Assembly (NCBI RefSeq): GCF_026339935.1
Contig: NZ_JAPEPX010000001.1
Span: forward strand, 6,529,225-6,593,224
Direction of reading: 5' to 3'
DNA: 64,000 nucleotides
DNA from: Streptomyces sp. NBC_01551
GTDB lineage: Bacteria > Actinomycetota > Actinomycetes > Streptomycetales > Streptomycetaceae
Below are positions 1 through 8,112 of this stretch, one piece after another; the stretch's first letter is position 1; each line of letters opens with the position of its first letter. The notes under the pieces were generated by a model. That model made no database searches, was not told the DNA's origin, and worked only from the letters and a program-made list of their open reading frames with translations. The translations under genes and the position numbers were made by a program.

Positions 1-177
1 GCCTTCGTCCTGGACACCTTCGCCAACACGGTCCCGCTCAGCCGGAACAACCCCGAGCAGATCGAGGAGATCCGAGCCTGGGGCCGCGAGCGCGCGGTTC
101 CGGCCGGCCGCGTGACGGCCGCCACCAGCCAGGGCCCCGCGGGCCCGGCCCGCCGGATCGTGTTCCTGGACGACTAG
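1..177 (+). CDS. C-terminal end of an unidentified protein (5' truncated)
   Basis: An open frame runs from the window edge to a TAG at 175-177 and encodes the last 58 residues of a protein whose start lies outside. The tail has GC-rich third positions and an ordinary amino-acid mix, ending in a hydrophobic strand and two aspartates (IVFLDD), so it looks like real coding sequence. No motif is recognisable in so short a piece and I assign no function. It lies about 100 bases upstream of nadE on the same strand, with a duplicated stretch between them. Confidence 0.6.
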   Translation, partial: AFVLDTFANTVPLSRNNPEQIEEIRAWGRERAVPAGRVTAATSQGPAGPARRIVFLDD

Positions 178-236
178 GGCGCCGGGGCGGTCAGGGCGCC
201 GGACGACTAGGGGGTGTCCGGGGGCTTCGACTAGGG
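168..236 (+). repeat. Short direct duplication around the stop codon, upstream of nadE
   Basis: The 12 bases GGACGACTAGGG, which include the stop codon of the upstream gene, occur at 168-179 and again at 201-212. The core CGACTAGGG appears a third time at 228-236. The first two copies are 33 bases apart and share flanking GGGCGCC, so this looks like a local slippage duplication. The third copy supplies TAGGGT at 232-237, a plausible -10 element about 40 bases before the nadE start. I see no good -35 for it, so the promoter reading is weak. Confidence 0.5.
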
Positions 237-277
237 TCGGCGGGAGCACACACGACCATCGACCACGAGGAGCAGCC

Positions 278-1108
278 GTGAGCCGGCCGGCGTCCACCGT
301 TCTGCAGCAGGAGATCGCCCGGGAACTCGAGGTGTCGGAGGCCTTCGACGCCCAGCGGGAGATCGAGCGCCGGGTGGCCTTCCTGACGGAACGGCTCACC
401 TCCACCGGCCTGCGCTCCCTGGTGCTCGGGATCAGCGGGGGAGTGGACTCCACCACGGCGGGACGGCTCTGCCAGCTCGCCGTGGAACGGGCCCGCGAGG
501 CCGGCCACGAGGCGACCTTCTACGCGATGCGGCTGCCCTACGGCGTCCAGGCCGACGAGCGCGACGCCCAGCTCGCCCTGGGCTTCATCCAGGCGGACCG
601 GGTACTGACCGTGGACGTCAAGCCCGCCAGCGACGCCGCGCTGGAGGCCGCGCTCGCAGGCGGCACCGTCTTCCGGGACGCCCACCACCAGGACTTCGTC
701 CAGGGCAACATCAAGGCCCGCCAGCGCATGATCGCCCAGTACGCGGTGGCCGGCGCCCACGACGGCCTGGTCGTCGGCACCGACCACGCGGCCGAGGCGG
801 TCTCCGGCTTCTTCACGAAGTTCGGCGACGGCGCGGCCGACCTGGTCCCCCTCACCGGTCTGACCAAGCGCCGGGTCCGCGCCGTGGCCGACCTCCTGGG
901 AGCCCCGGCCGAACTGGTCTGGAAGACCCCGACGGCCGACCTGGAGACCCTGGCCCCGGGCAAGGCCGACGAAGACGCCCTCGGCGTCACCTACGACGAC
1001 ATCGACGACTTCCTGGAGGGCAAGCCGGTCGACGAGCGCGCCTTCGACACGATCGTCCGCCGCTACCACCTCACGGAGCACAAGCGCCGGCTCCCGATCG
1101 CCCCGTAA
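278..1108 (+). CDS. nadE: NH3-dependent NAD+ synthetase
   Basis: This enzyme makes NAD+ from nicotinic acid adenine dinucleotide, ATP and ammonia, the last step of cytosolic NAD biosynthesis. The 276-residue protein has the N-type ATP pyrophosphatase P-loop SGGVDS at residues 53-58. Downstream it has the family's GNIKARQR segment, the VVGTDHAAE segment and a C-terminal HKRRLP. It has no N-terminal glutaminase domain, so it is the short ammonia-using form of about 275 residues, as in E. coli. GTG 278 is preceded by GAGGAG with good spacing. It stands alone and converges on the VOC gene. Confidence 0.96.
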   Translation: MSRPASTVLQQEIARELEVSEAFDAQREIERRVAFLTERLTSTGLRSLVLGISGGVDSTTAGRLCQLAVERAREAGHEATFYAMRLPYGVQADERDAQLALGFIQADRVLTVDVKPASDAALEAALAGGTVFRDAHHQDFVQGNIKARQRMIAQYAVAGAHDGLVVGTDHAAEAVSGFFTKFGDGAADLVPLTGLTKRRVRAVADLLGAPAELVWKTPTADLETLAPGKADEDALGVTYDDIDDFLEGKPVDERAFDTIVRRYHLTEHKRRLPIAP

Positions 1109-1144
1109 GGCGGCCCGACGCCGGAGGGCGTGGGCGGTGGCCGG

Positions 1145-1166
1145 CCGCGGGAGCTAGCTCCCGCGG
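1145..1166. terminator. Perfect 22-bp palindrome between convergent genes, probable bidirectional terminator
   Basis: The arms CCGCGGGAGCT (1145-1155) and AGCTCCCGCGG (1156-1166) are exact reverse complements. The palindrome sits 37 bases after the nadE stop and contains the stop codon of the convergent VOC gene (1154-1156). There is no T-run, which is usual for terminators in this kind of genome. Confidence 0.5.
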
Positions 1167-1525
1167 GGCTTGGTCTGCTGGACCGCCCAGCCGTTGCCGT
1201 CCGGGTCGGAGAAGTAGACGAACGAGCCCCAGGGCATGTCGATGATCTCGGTGACCTCGATGCCCCGCCCCTTGAGGTCGGCGTACGCCTCCTCGATGTC
1301 CGTGACCACGACCTGCATGTTGTCCAGGGAGCCCGGGGTCATCCGGGTGAGGCCCTTGCCGAGGGCGATCGAGCAGGCCGACCCGGGCGGGGTCAGCTGG
1401 ACGAAGCGGACGTCCTCGCTCACCGTCACGTCGTGATCGGCATTGAAGCCGACCCGTTCGTAGAAGGCCTTTGCCCGGTCGACATCGGTGACCGGGACGG
1501 CTACCAGCTCCAGCTTGATGTCCAT
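1154..1525 (-). CDS. VOC (glyoxalase/bleomycin-resistance) superfamily protein
   Basis: This small 123-residue protein has a single vicinal-oxygen-chelate fold. Both halves of the beta-alpha-beta-beta-beta pattern are visible, with the typical N-terminal VPVTDVDRAKAFYE and the C-terminal FSDPDGNGW strand-turn. Such proteins bind a divalent metal and act as isomerases, dioxygenases or drug-binding proteins; the substrate cannot be read from sequence. I prefer ATG 1525, preceded by GGAG at six bases, over a TTG four codons upstream that lies inside that ribosome binding site. The gene lies downstream of the ABC exporter on the same strand. Confidence 0.85.
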   Translation of the reverse strand: MDIKLELVAVPVTDVDRAKAFYERVGFNADHDVTVSEDVRFVQLTPPGSACSIALGKGLTRMTPGSLDNMQVVVTDIEEAYADLKGRGIEVTEIIDMPWGSFVYFSDPDGNGWAVQQTKPRGS

Positions 1526-1574
1526 CGCCCACTCCAAGATCGTCAGGGGCCCGAGGGGACGGGCCCGTCGGCCA

Positions 1575-3515
1575 TCATGCTCCCGTTGCCCGGGTCGCGC
1601 CGCCCGGCGCGGCGGCCTCGGCGGCTTTGGCGGCTTCGGCGCTGTCGGCCCCGTCCGCCGCCGCGAACTGGGTCCGGTACAGCTCCTCGTACCGGCCGCC
1701 CGCCGCCAGCAGCTCCGGGTGCGTGCCCCGCTCCACGATCCGGCCGTCCTCGACCACCAGGATCAGATCCGCCGCCTGTACGGTCGACAGCCGGTGCGCG
1801 ATCACCACGGCCGTCCGGCCGGAGAGCGCCTCGGCCAGCGCCTCCTGCACCGCCGCCTCGGAGGTGGAGTCCAGGTGGGCGGTGGCCTCGTCGAGGATCA
1901 CCACCCGCTGCCGGGCCAGCAGCAGCCGGGCGATCGTCAGGCGCTGCCGCTCCCCGCCCGACAGCCGGTACCCGCGCTCGCCGACCACCGTGTCCAGCCC
2001 GTCCGGCAGCGAGGCCACGAGGCCGTCCAGCCGGGACCGGCGCAGGGCCTCCCAGATCTCGGCCTCGTCCGCCCCGGGCCGGGCCAGCAGCAGGTTCGCC
2101 CGTACCGACTCGTGGAACAGGTGCCCGTCCTGCGTCACCATGCCCAGCGTCTCCCGGATGGATTCCGCCGTCAGGTCCCGTACGTCGATCCCGCCCAGCC
2201 GGACCGCGCCCGCGTCCGCGTCGTACAGCCTCGGCAGCAGCTGGGCGATCGTGGACTTGCCGGCCCCGGACGAGCCGACCAGGGCGATCATCTGCCCGGG
2301 CTCGGCGCGGAACGAGACGTCGTGCAGCACCGGCGTCCCGCCCCGCGTGTCCAGCGTGGCGACCTCCTCCAGCGAGGCCAGCGAGACCTTGTCGGCGGAC
2401 GGGTAGCCGAAGGAGACCCCGTCGAACTCCACCGTCACCGGCCCGTCCGGCACCCGCCGCGCGTCGGGCTTCTGGGCGATCAGCGGCTTCAGGTCGAGGA
2501 CCTCGAAGACCCGCTCGAAGCTCACCAGCGCGCTCATCATCTCCACCCGCGCGCCGGCCAGCGCCGTCAGCGGCGCGTAAAGCCGGGTCAGCAGCAGGGC
2601 GAGCGCGACGACGGCCCCGGCGTCCAGGGAGCCGCGCAGGGCGAAGTACCCGCCCAGGCCGTAGACGAGGGCCAGGGCCAGGGCGGAGACCAGGGTGAGC
2701 GCGGTGATGAAGGCCGACTGGGCCATCGCCGTGCGGATCCCGATGTCCCGCACCCGGGCCGCCCGGGCCGCGAACTCGGCGGACTCGTCGGCCGGCCGCC
2801 CGAACAGCTTGACCAAGGTGGCGCCCGGCGCCGAGAACCGCTCCGTCATCTGGGTCCCCATCGCGGAGTTCAGCGCCGCCGCCTCGCGCTGCATCGCGGC
2901 CATCCGCACGCCCATCCGCCGGGCCGGAAGGACGAAGACCGGCAGCAGGACGAGGGCCAGCACCGTGATCTGCCAGGAGATGCTCAGCATCACGGCGAGC
3001 GTCAGCAGCAGCGTCACCGTGTTGGCGACCACCCCCGACAGGGTGTTGCTGAAGGCCCGCTGCGCGCCGATGACGTCGTTGTTGAGGCGGCTGACCAGCG
3101 CCCCGGTCCGGGTCCGGGTGAAGAACGCCACCGGCATCCGCTGCACGTGGTCGAAGACGGCCGTCCGCAGATCCAGGATCAGACCCTCACCGAGGGTGGC
3201 GGACAGCCTGCGGGCCACCAGGCCGATCCCCGCCTCGGCGACCGCGATCACCGCGATCAGCAGCGCGAGCCGGGTCACCGTACCGGTCTCCCGGCCGTCG
3301 ACGATCGCGGTGACGACCCGGCTGGCCAGCACCGGGGTGGCCACCGCCAGGAGCGCGGTCACCACGCTGAGCAGCAGGAAGAGGGCGAGGCCGCGGCGGT
3401 GCGGCCGGGCGAAGGCGGCGACCCGGCGCAGGCTCGCCCGGGAGAGCGGGTGCGGGCCCTGCCGGGCGTTGATCGCGTTGTGGAGCGAGGTCCACGCGGT
3501 GACTTCCATGTCCAT
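1575..3515 (-). CDS. ABC exporter, fused membrane and ATPase domains (multidrug/lipid type)
   Basis: A 646-residue half-transporter with a six-helix membrane domain (about residues 40-330) followed by the ATPase. The ATPase has Walker A GSSGAGKST near 415, signature LSGGERQR near 520, and Walker B VVILDEATAHLD near 540. It probably works as a homodimer exporting drugs, lipids or peptides. The last 25 residues are an alanine-rich tail. Start choice: an upstream in-frame GTG at 3524 lies inside the -10 element of the MerR-type promoter described next, so it cannot be in the transcript. ATG 3515 falls at the predicted transcription start, making the mRNA leaderless. A MerR-family activator encoded elsewhere is the expected regulator. 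Confidence 0.93.
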   Translation of the reverse strand: MDMEVTAWTSLHNAINARQGPHPLSRASLRRVAAFARPHRRGLALFLLLSVVTALLAVATPVLASRVVTAIVDGRETGTVTRLALLIAVIAVAEAGIGLVARRLSATLGEGLILDLRTAVFDHVQRMPVAFFTRTRTGALVSRLNNDVIGAQRAFSNTLSGVVANTVTLLLTLAVMLSISWQITVLALVLLPVFVLPARRMGVRMAAMQREAAALNSAMGTQMTERFSAPGATLVKLFGRPADESAEFAARAARVRDIGIRTAMAQSAFITALTLVSALALALVYGLGGYFALRGSLDAGAVVALALLLTRLYAPLTALAGARVEMMSALVSFERVFEVLDLKPLIAQKPDARRVPDGPVTVEFDGVSFGYPSADKVSLASLEEVATLDTRGGTPVLHDVSFRAEPGQMIALVGSSGAGKSTIAQLLPRLYDADAGAVRLGGIDVRDLTAESIRETLGMVTQDGHLFHESVRANLLLARPGADEAEIWEALRRSRLDGLVASLPDGLDTVVGERGYRLSGGERQRLTIARLLLARQRVVILDEATAHLDSTSEAAVQEALAEALSGRTAVVIAHRLSTVQAADLILVVEDGRIVERGTHPELLAAGGRYEELYRTQFAAADGADSAEAAKAAEAAAPGGATRATGA

Positions 3516-3522
3516 GGCCCGC

Positions 3523-3553
3523 ACGCTATGACCTCAACCAAACCTGAGGTCAA
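3523..3553 (-). promoter_or_regulatory. MerR-type promoter and operator of the ABC exporter
   Basis: On the minus strand TTGACC (3553-3548) and TAGCGT (3528-3523) are separated by 19 bases, the overlong spacer typical of promoters activated by MerR-family proteins. A perfect dyad, TGACCTCA at 3529-3536 and TGAGGTCA at 3545-3552 with 8 bases between, fills that spacer. Transcription would begin about seven bases past the -10, at the ATG of the exporter. No MerR gene is present in this window. Confidence 0.75.
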
Positions 3554-3654
3554 GGGTTCGCCCGAACGGGAACCTCCGGGACCTCCAACTCCCGCTCGTA
3601 CGAGCGATGTTCGATGCCTCCTCCATTGTCGGTGCCCGGTGGCATCATCGGTCC

Positions 3655-5694
3655 ATGACGCAGGGATCAGAGTCCACCCGCTCCGGCTCACGCACCACCG
3701 ACAGCGTCCTCGACCGGTTCGAGCGGCTGGCCCGGGACGCCCCGGAGGCCTACGCGCTCATCGCCGGCCCCGCCAGCCTCACCTACGGGCAACTCGACGC
3801 GCGCGCAAACCAGTTGGCCCACCATCTGCTCGCCGCCGGACTGCCGCCCGGCGGCCTCGTCGCCCTCGGCACGGCCCGGCAGAGCGAACTCGTCGTCGCC
3901 CTCCTCGGCATCCTCAAGGCCGGCGGCCACGGCGCGGTCGTCGACGTCGAATCCGGCGTGGGCCAGCGGCAACTCGCCCACCTGGAGCCCTTCGCCGTGC
4001 TCACGCACGCCGCGCACCACCCCCGGCTGGACGACGGCCGCGGCCTGCGCTTCATCCGCCTCGACGCGGAAGCCGCCGCCATCGCCGCCCACCCGGCCGA
4101 CCCGCCCGCCCGCGAGCCCGGGCTGCTCGCGCTGCGCACGCTCACCGGCGGCCCCGAACCCCGCTCCGTCGCCCTCACCCACGACACACTGCTCGACGCC
4201 TTCGAAGGCTGGTCCGAGGTGGCGCGGCTGACCCCGGCCGACCGCCACCTGATCACCGCCGGGCCGGACGCCACCGCCTTCGCCACCGGCTGGACCCGGG
4301 CCCTGTGCTCCGGTGGCGCCCTCGTGCTGCCCGAGCGCGGGCCCTGGACGGCCGGCGCGATCCGCCGCGCCGTCGAGACCGAGCAGGTCACCGTCGTCCA
4401 CACCGATCCCGGCGGCGCCACCCAGCTGCTCGCCCGCGACGCCGGGGCGGTCGCCGCGCGTGAACTGCGCAAGCCCGACGCGGCCCTGAGACACCTGCGG
4501 CTGGTCACCGTCACCGGCGACCGCCTCTTCCTCGACGAGCAGGCCGACCTCCAGTCCCGGCTCCGGGCCGGAGCCCGCGTGCTGGGCGTCTACGGACTCG
4601 CCGAAACCGCCGGCACCGGCACCTGGTTCGACCTGGCGCAACTGCCCGCCCCGCAGGACGACCCCGAGCGGCGCGCGCTCATCGGTACCCCCTTCCCGGG
4701 CTTCCGCGCGGACCTCCGCGACGGCCAGATATGCCTGACCCCGCCCGGCGCCAAGGACGCGATCCCCACCGGGGACCTCGGCGTGCTCCGCCCGGACGGG
4801 CTCCTGGAGTTCGCGGGCCGCCGGCGCGACCGGCTCACCCTCGACACCGGCGAGTCCTTCGACCCGCACCCCGTCGAAGCGATGATCCGCACCCACCCGG
4901 GCATCGGCGGCGCCGTTCTGCGCATGGTCCGCGTCCCCGGCACCACGCGGGCGTCACGGCTGATCGCCTACGTCGCCCCACCGCCCGGCGCGCCGTCCCG
5001 CGTCCCCGCCCCGGACCCGGCGGACTCGCTGCCCGAGCTCGACGGGCTGCGCGAACACCTGAAGGGGAGGCTGCCCGGCCAGTGGGTCCCGCGCGAACTG
5101 ATCCGGATGCGCTCCCTGCCCCGCAACCGGGCCGGCCAGGAGAACCGCAACGCCATGCCGCTGCCGCCGCGGCTCACCGACCCGGTGGACGTCGCCCGCG
5201 GCCGGGGCAAGGGTGCGGGCAAGTACACGAGCCCGCCCGCCGACCCCACGGTCCTCGTGCTGATCGGGATCTTCTGGGGCGCCGTCGCGGCCGTCGCGGC
5301 CGGATTCCTCTTCTTCATCCTCTCGAAGATCTTCTGGCCCGGCGCGACCGACCTCGCCGGCGTGCCGAGCCCCTGGGCGTTCCTGTTCTTCGTGCTCTAC
5401 CTGTTCGAGGGGGCCGCCTTCGCCGCCGGAATCGCGTTCCTCGTGTGGGGCCGCGCCCCGATGCGGCGCCAGGGCCGCCCCCCAGGGGCCACGACGGCCG
5501 CGCACCTGGCGGCGGTCTACCTGCTCGTCGCCTGGTGGCCGCAGGACAACTTCTACCGGCTCGCCGCCAAACAGGACTGGCCGGTCCAGGCCGCCCTCGT
5601 CTACACCTTCAACATCCCCCTGATGATCGCGGGAGCCGTCGTGGCCTACTACCTCACCCTCAAGCCGGTCTCCCCGTTCGACTTCGACGACTGA
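3655..5694 (+). CDS. Degenerate AMP-binding (adenylation) domain protein with four C-terminal membrane helices
   Basis: A 679-residue protein. Residues about 20-500 follow the acyl-CoA synthetase/NRPS adenylation fold: LTYGQLDARANQLAHHL near the start, VYGLAETAGTGTW (A5-like), and TGDLGVLRPDG followed by FAGRRRDR (A7/A8-like). The ATP-binding A3 loop, normally SGTTGxPKG, reads TLTGGPEPRS. The A10 lysine region reads NRAGQENR, without the catalytic lysine. Four hydrophobic segments follow at about 533-556, 574-597, 612-626 and 645-668. The missing residues suggest a non-catalytic or altered adenylation domain anchored to the membrane. I chose ATG 3655; an in-frame ATG at 3607 has no better ribosome site. 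The 3' end overlaps the convergent gene by 35 bases. Confidence 0.8.
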   Translation: MTQGSESTRSGSRTTDSVLDRFERLARDAPEAYALIAGPASLTYGQLDARANQLAHHLLAAGLPPGGLVALGTARQSELVVALLGILKAGGHGAVVDVESGVGQRQLAHLEPFAVLTHAAHHPRLDDGRGLRFIRLDAEAAAIAAHPADPPAREPGLLALRTLTGGPEPRSVALTHDTLLDAFEGWSEVARLTPADRHLITAGPDATAFATGWTRALCSGGALVLPERGPWTAGAIRRAVETEQVTVVHTDPGGATQLLARDAGAVAARELRKPDAALRHLRLVTVTGDRLFLDEQADLQSRLRAGARVLGVYGLAETAGTGTWFDLAQLPAPQDDPERRALIGTPFPGFRADLRDGQICLTPPGAKDAIPTGDLGVLRPDGLLEFAGRRRDRLTLDTGESFDPHPVEAMIRTHPGIGGAVLRMVRVPGTTRASRLIAYVAPPPGAPSRVPAPDPADSLPELDGLREHLKGRLPGQWVPRELIRMRSLPRNRAGQENRNAMPLPPRLTDPVDVARGRGKGAGKYTSPPADPTVLVLIGIFWGAVAAVAAGFLFFILSKIFWPGATDLAGVPSPWAFLFFVLYLFEGAAFAAGIAFLVWGRAPMRRQGRPPGATTAAHLAAVYLLVAWWPQDNFYRLAAKQDWPVQAALVYTFNIPLMIAGAVVAYYLTLKPVSPFDFDD

Positions 5695-7486
5695 GCCACC
5701 GCCGGGCGGGCGGCTCCGGCCGCTCCGGCCACCGCTCCCGCGCGAACCCCGCCACGGCCCCGAGGGCCCCTGCCCGTACCAGTGCCTCGGCCGCGTCCAG
5801 CGCTTCCACGCCGCGCGCGGCCACCAGCACGCCCAGCCAGGGCTCCGGTGCGAAGGCCGCCGTCGGGATCGCCGGCACGAACACCGCCCCGAGCGCGGCG
5901 CAGCGTCCGGCCAGGTCCGAGCACAGCTCCTCCAGCTGCGCCTCGGGCAGCCTGGCCCCCAGCTCCACCCGGTCCACCGTCCGTACGAAGTGCCCCGCGC
6001 CCCGCAGCGCGTCCAGCCGGGCCGCCACCATGAACGCGACGGACGGCCCGGTCAGGCGCAGGTTCGTCTCGGTCGGCGCGAGCCGCCCCGCCGCGTCGGC
6101 CACGAAGTCCACGTCGAACCAGCCCCGGTAGCCGCCGGCCGCCAGCTCCCGGCCCACCGCCTCTCCGAACGCCAGGAGCGACTTCTCCGCCCACCCGGGC
6201 ACCACCCCGGGGCCCACCGTCGCGCCCCGGTACCCGGCCCCGGCCACCTCCATCACCGCCCCGCCGACCTCGTGGACGCGGCCCGCCCCGTCCACGAACC
6301 CGTCGTACGTCAGGTCCCGCGGCGCGTCCGACCCCGCCGGGCCCGCCACGTACTCCTCCACCAGCAGCGGCCCGCGCGGGAAGGCGCGCAGCACCGCCCG
6401 GGCCCCTCCCGCCTCCCGGACCCGCTCGGGCGTCACCACCGCGGTCCCCGAACCCCCGACGCCGTGGCGCGACTTCAACACCGTGCTCTGCCCGGCCCGC
6501 GCCCGCGCGGCCAGCAGCCGCACCGCCGCCCGCCGGGTGTCGGCCCGCCACTGCGCGGGGAGGACGATCCCCGGGTGCCCGCCGCCGTCGAGGATCCGGC
6601 CGAACAGGGCGTGCGCCGCGGACTTGGACTCGTAGCGCAGGTCACGCGGCCGCCAGGGCAGGCCCGCCAGCCGCGCGAACGGCTCGGTGCGCCCCCACGG
6701 TACGAGGGGCAGCCCGGCCCCCGTCACCTGCGCGGCCAGCGCCGGCCGGGCCCGGACGGCGTCCGACAACGCGCGGCCGCCCTCCGCCAGCCCGTCGTAG
6801 ACCTCGGGCCCCTCCCACTCCAGTGCCCGCCCCACCCGCCGGACCCAGCTGTCCGGCACCACCCCGGGCAGTACGAGGACAGCCGGTTCGGGGCTGTAGA
6901 ACGCGGCCAGGCAGGCGTAGTGGTGCGCGGCCCGCTGCTCCCGGTCCAGCGAGGCGTCCGCGAACTGGGCGTTGAACTCCGCGACGTTGCCCACGTGCAC
7001 GGCGCGGCCGCCACCGGTCCACGCCCGCGCCCAGCCGGCCAGCGGGACGGGCGCCACCTCGAACCGGACGAGGTCGCTCCCGGTGGCCTCGGCCGACGGC
7101 ACCGCGCCCATCGCCCGGTAGAACCCGGCCGCGTGCGGATCCGAGTCGACGACCAGCTCGCGGAAGCCCAGTTCCGCCGCCCGGCGCACCGCGTCCCGGT
7201 ACAGGAGCCGCCCTACGCCCCGGCCGATCGCCGCCGGTTCCACGAACAGCAGCCCGAGCTCGCCCCGGGGCGCGCGGCCCTCCAGGGACGCGAGGCCGAG
7301 CACCGCCCCGTCCGCGTCCTCGGCCACCACGATCCGCCGGGCCGTCACCTCGGCGGCCCGGATCCGCAACTCCTGCGCGCAAGCGGCCAGGAACTCCGCG
7401 CCGTACCCCCAGTACGCCTTGGAGCGCCTCACGAGCCCGGTCAAGGCCTCCGCCTCGTCGGGTCGCGCGGCTCTGACCTTTGCCAT
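5660..7486 (-). CDS. GNAT acetyltransferase fused to an ATP-grasp-like ligase domain
   Basis: A 608-residue two-part protein. Residues 1 to about 165 are a GNAT N-acetyltransferase with the acetyl-CoA loop IGRGVGRLLYRDAV and a C-terminal AAGFYRAMGAV. The remainder resembles ATP-grasp ligases: a lysine-bearing strand STVLKSRHGVGGSG, a LLVEEYVAG strand that would contact adenine, and the metal-binding end FDVDFVAD plus TETNLRLTG. The last of these recalls the peptide-ligase group of ATP-grasp enzymes. The pairing suggests a ligase whose substrate or product is N-acetylated, but no substrate can be inferred. ATG 7486 has GGGAGG seven bases upstream. The gene stands alone and overlaps its convergent neighbour by 35 bases. 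Confidence 0.75.
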   Translation of the reverse strand: MAKVRAARPDEAEALTGLVRRSKAYWGYGAEFLAACAQELRIRAAEVTARRIVVAEDADGAVLGLASLEGRAPRGELGLLFVEPAAIGRGVGRLLYRDAVRRAAELGFRELVVDSDPHAAGFYRAMGAVPSAEATGSDLVRFEVAPVPLAGWARAWTGGGRAVHVGNVAEFNAQFADASLDREQRAAHHYACLAAFYSPEPAVLVLPGVVPDSWVRRVGRALEWEGPEVYDGLAEGGRALSDAVRARPALAAQVTGAGLPLVPWGRTEPFARLAGLPWRPRDLRYESKSAAHALFGRILDGGGHPGIVLPAQWRADTRRAAVRLLAARARAGQSTVLKSRHGVGGSGTAVVTPERVREAGGARAVLRAFPRGPLLVEEYVAGPAGSDAPRDLTYDGFVDGAGRVHEVGGAVMEVAGAGYRGATVGPGVVPGWAEKSLLAFGEAVGRELAAGGYRGWFDVDFVADAAGRLAPTETNLRLTGPSVAFMVAARLDALRGAGHFVRTVDRVELGARLPEAQLEELCSDLAGRCAALGAVFVPAIPTAAFAPEPWLGVLVAARGVEALDAAEALVRAGALGAVAGFARERWPERPEPPARRWLSRRSRTGRPA

Positions 7487-7589
7487 GTCCTGACCTCCCC
7501 ATGGTCCGCCGCAAGGCTGTGCGATAGATTCGGCCAGCCTCACAGCAGCACCTCACGTACGTCCACCCCCGCGGAGACAGGCTTCCCCC

Positions 7590-8012
7590 ATGAGCGACAT
7601 CATCAACGGACTCGGCCGCACCAGCGCGTTCGGCGCCCTCGGCCTGGTCCTGCTGATCCTCGGCATCGTCCTGGTGGACGTGCTGACGCCCGGGAAACTG
7701 CCGAAGCAGATTTGGGAGGACCGCAACCGCAACGCGGCCACCCTGCTCAGCTCCGCGCTCCTCGGCATCGGCGGCATCGTCTTCACCTCGATCTGGACGA
7801 CGTACGACGACTTCGGCAAGGGCCTGCTGTCCACGGCGGCGTTCGGGCTGCTCGGCCTGATCCTGATGGCGGTGGCCTTCCTGGTGCTGGACTGGGTGAC
7901 CCCCGGCAAGCTGGGCGCCATCGTGGTGGACCCGGAGCCGCACCCGGCGGTCTGGGTCTCCGCCGCCTGCAACCTGGCCGTCGCCGCCATCGTCGCGGCC
8001 TCGATCGCCTGA
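7590..8012 (+). CDS. DUF350 membrane protein
   Basis: A 140-residue integral membrane protein with four hydrophobic helices arranged as two similar halves. Each half carries the DUF350 signature around an Asp followed by TPGKL (DVLTPGKL near 35, DWVTPGKLG near 107). The biochemical role of DUF350 proteins is not established. The gene has its own start 103 bases from the divergent GNAT/ATP-grasp gene and is followed by a strong hairpin, so it is probably monocistronic. Confidence 0.85.
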   Translation: MSDIINGLGRTSAFGALGLVLLILGIVLVDVLTPGKLPKQIWEDRNRNAATLLSSALLGIGGIVFTSIWTTYDDFGKGLLSTAAFGLLGLILMAVAFLVLDWVTPGKLGAIVVDPEPHPAVWVSAACNLAVAAIVAASIA

Positions 8013-8043
8013 CGACGCGCGCGCGTTCCACCGCGCCCGCACC

Positions 8044-8080
8044 ACGAGAGCGCCGCTCCCCCGGGGAGCGGCGCTCTCGT
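8044..8080 (+). terminator. Strong hairpin terminator
   Basis: Arms of 18 bases at 8044-8061 and 8063-8080 are perfectly complementary, giving a long GC-rich hairpin. It begins 31 bases after the DUF350 stop and lies before the convergent acyltransferase, so it can serve both directions. Confidence 0.85.
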
Positions 8081-8112
8081 CTCGTATCACCGCTCCTCGA
8101 AGCCGCCCGCCG

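Noticed and set aside
3529..3552. SoxR box as the identity of the exporter operator
   Set aside because: The spacing fits MerR-family activation in general, but the sequence of the arms does not specifically match known SoxR boxes, so only a MerR-type site is claimed.
1488..4463. A 991-residue open frame on the plus strand opposite the ABC exporter
   Set aside because: It is an antisense shadow: Arg/Gln/His/Pro-rich, no domains, and it spans two real genes on different strands.
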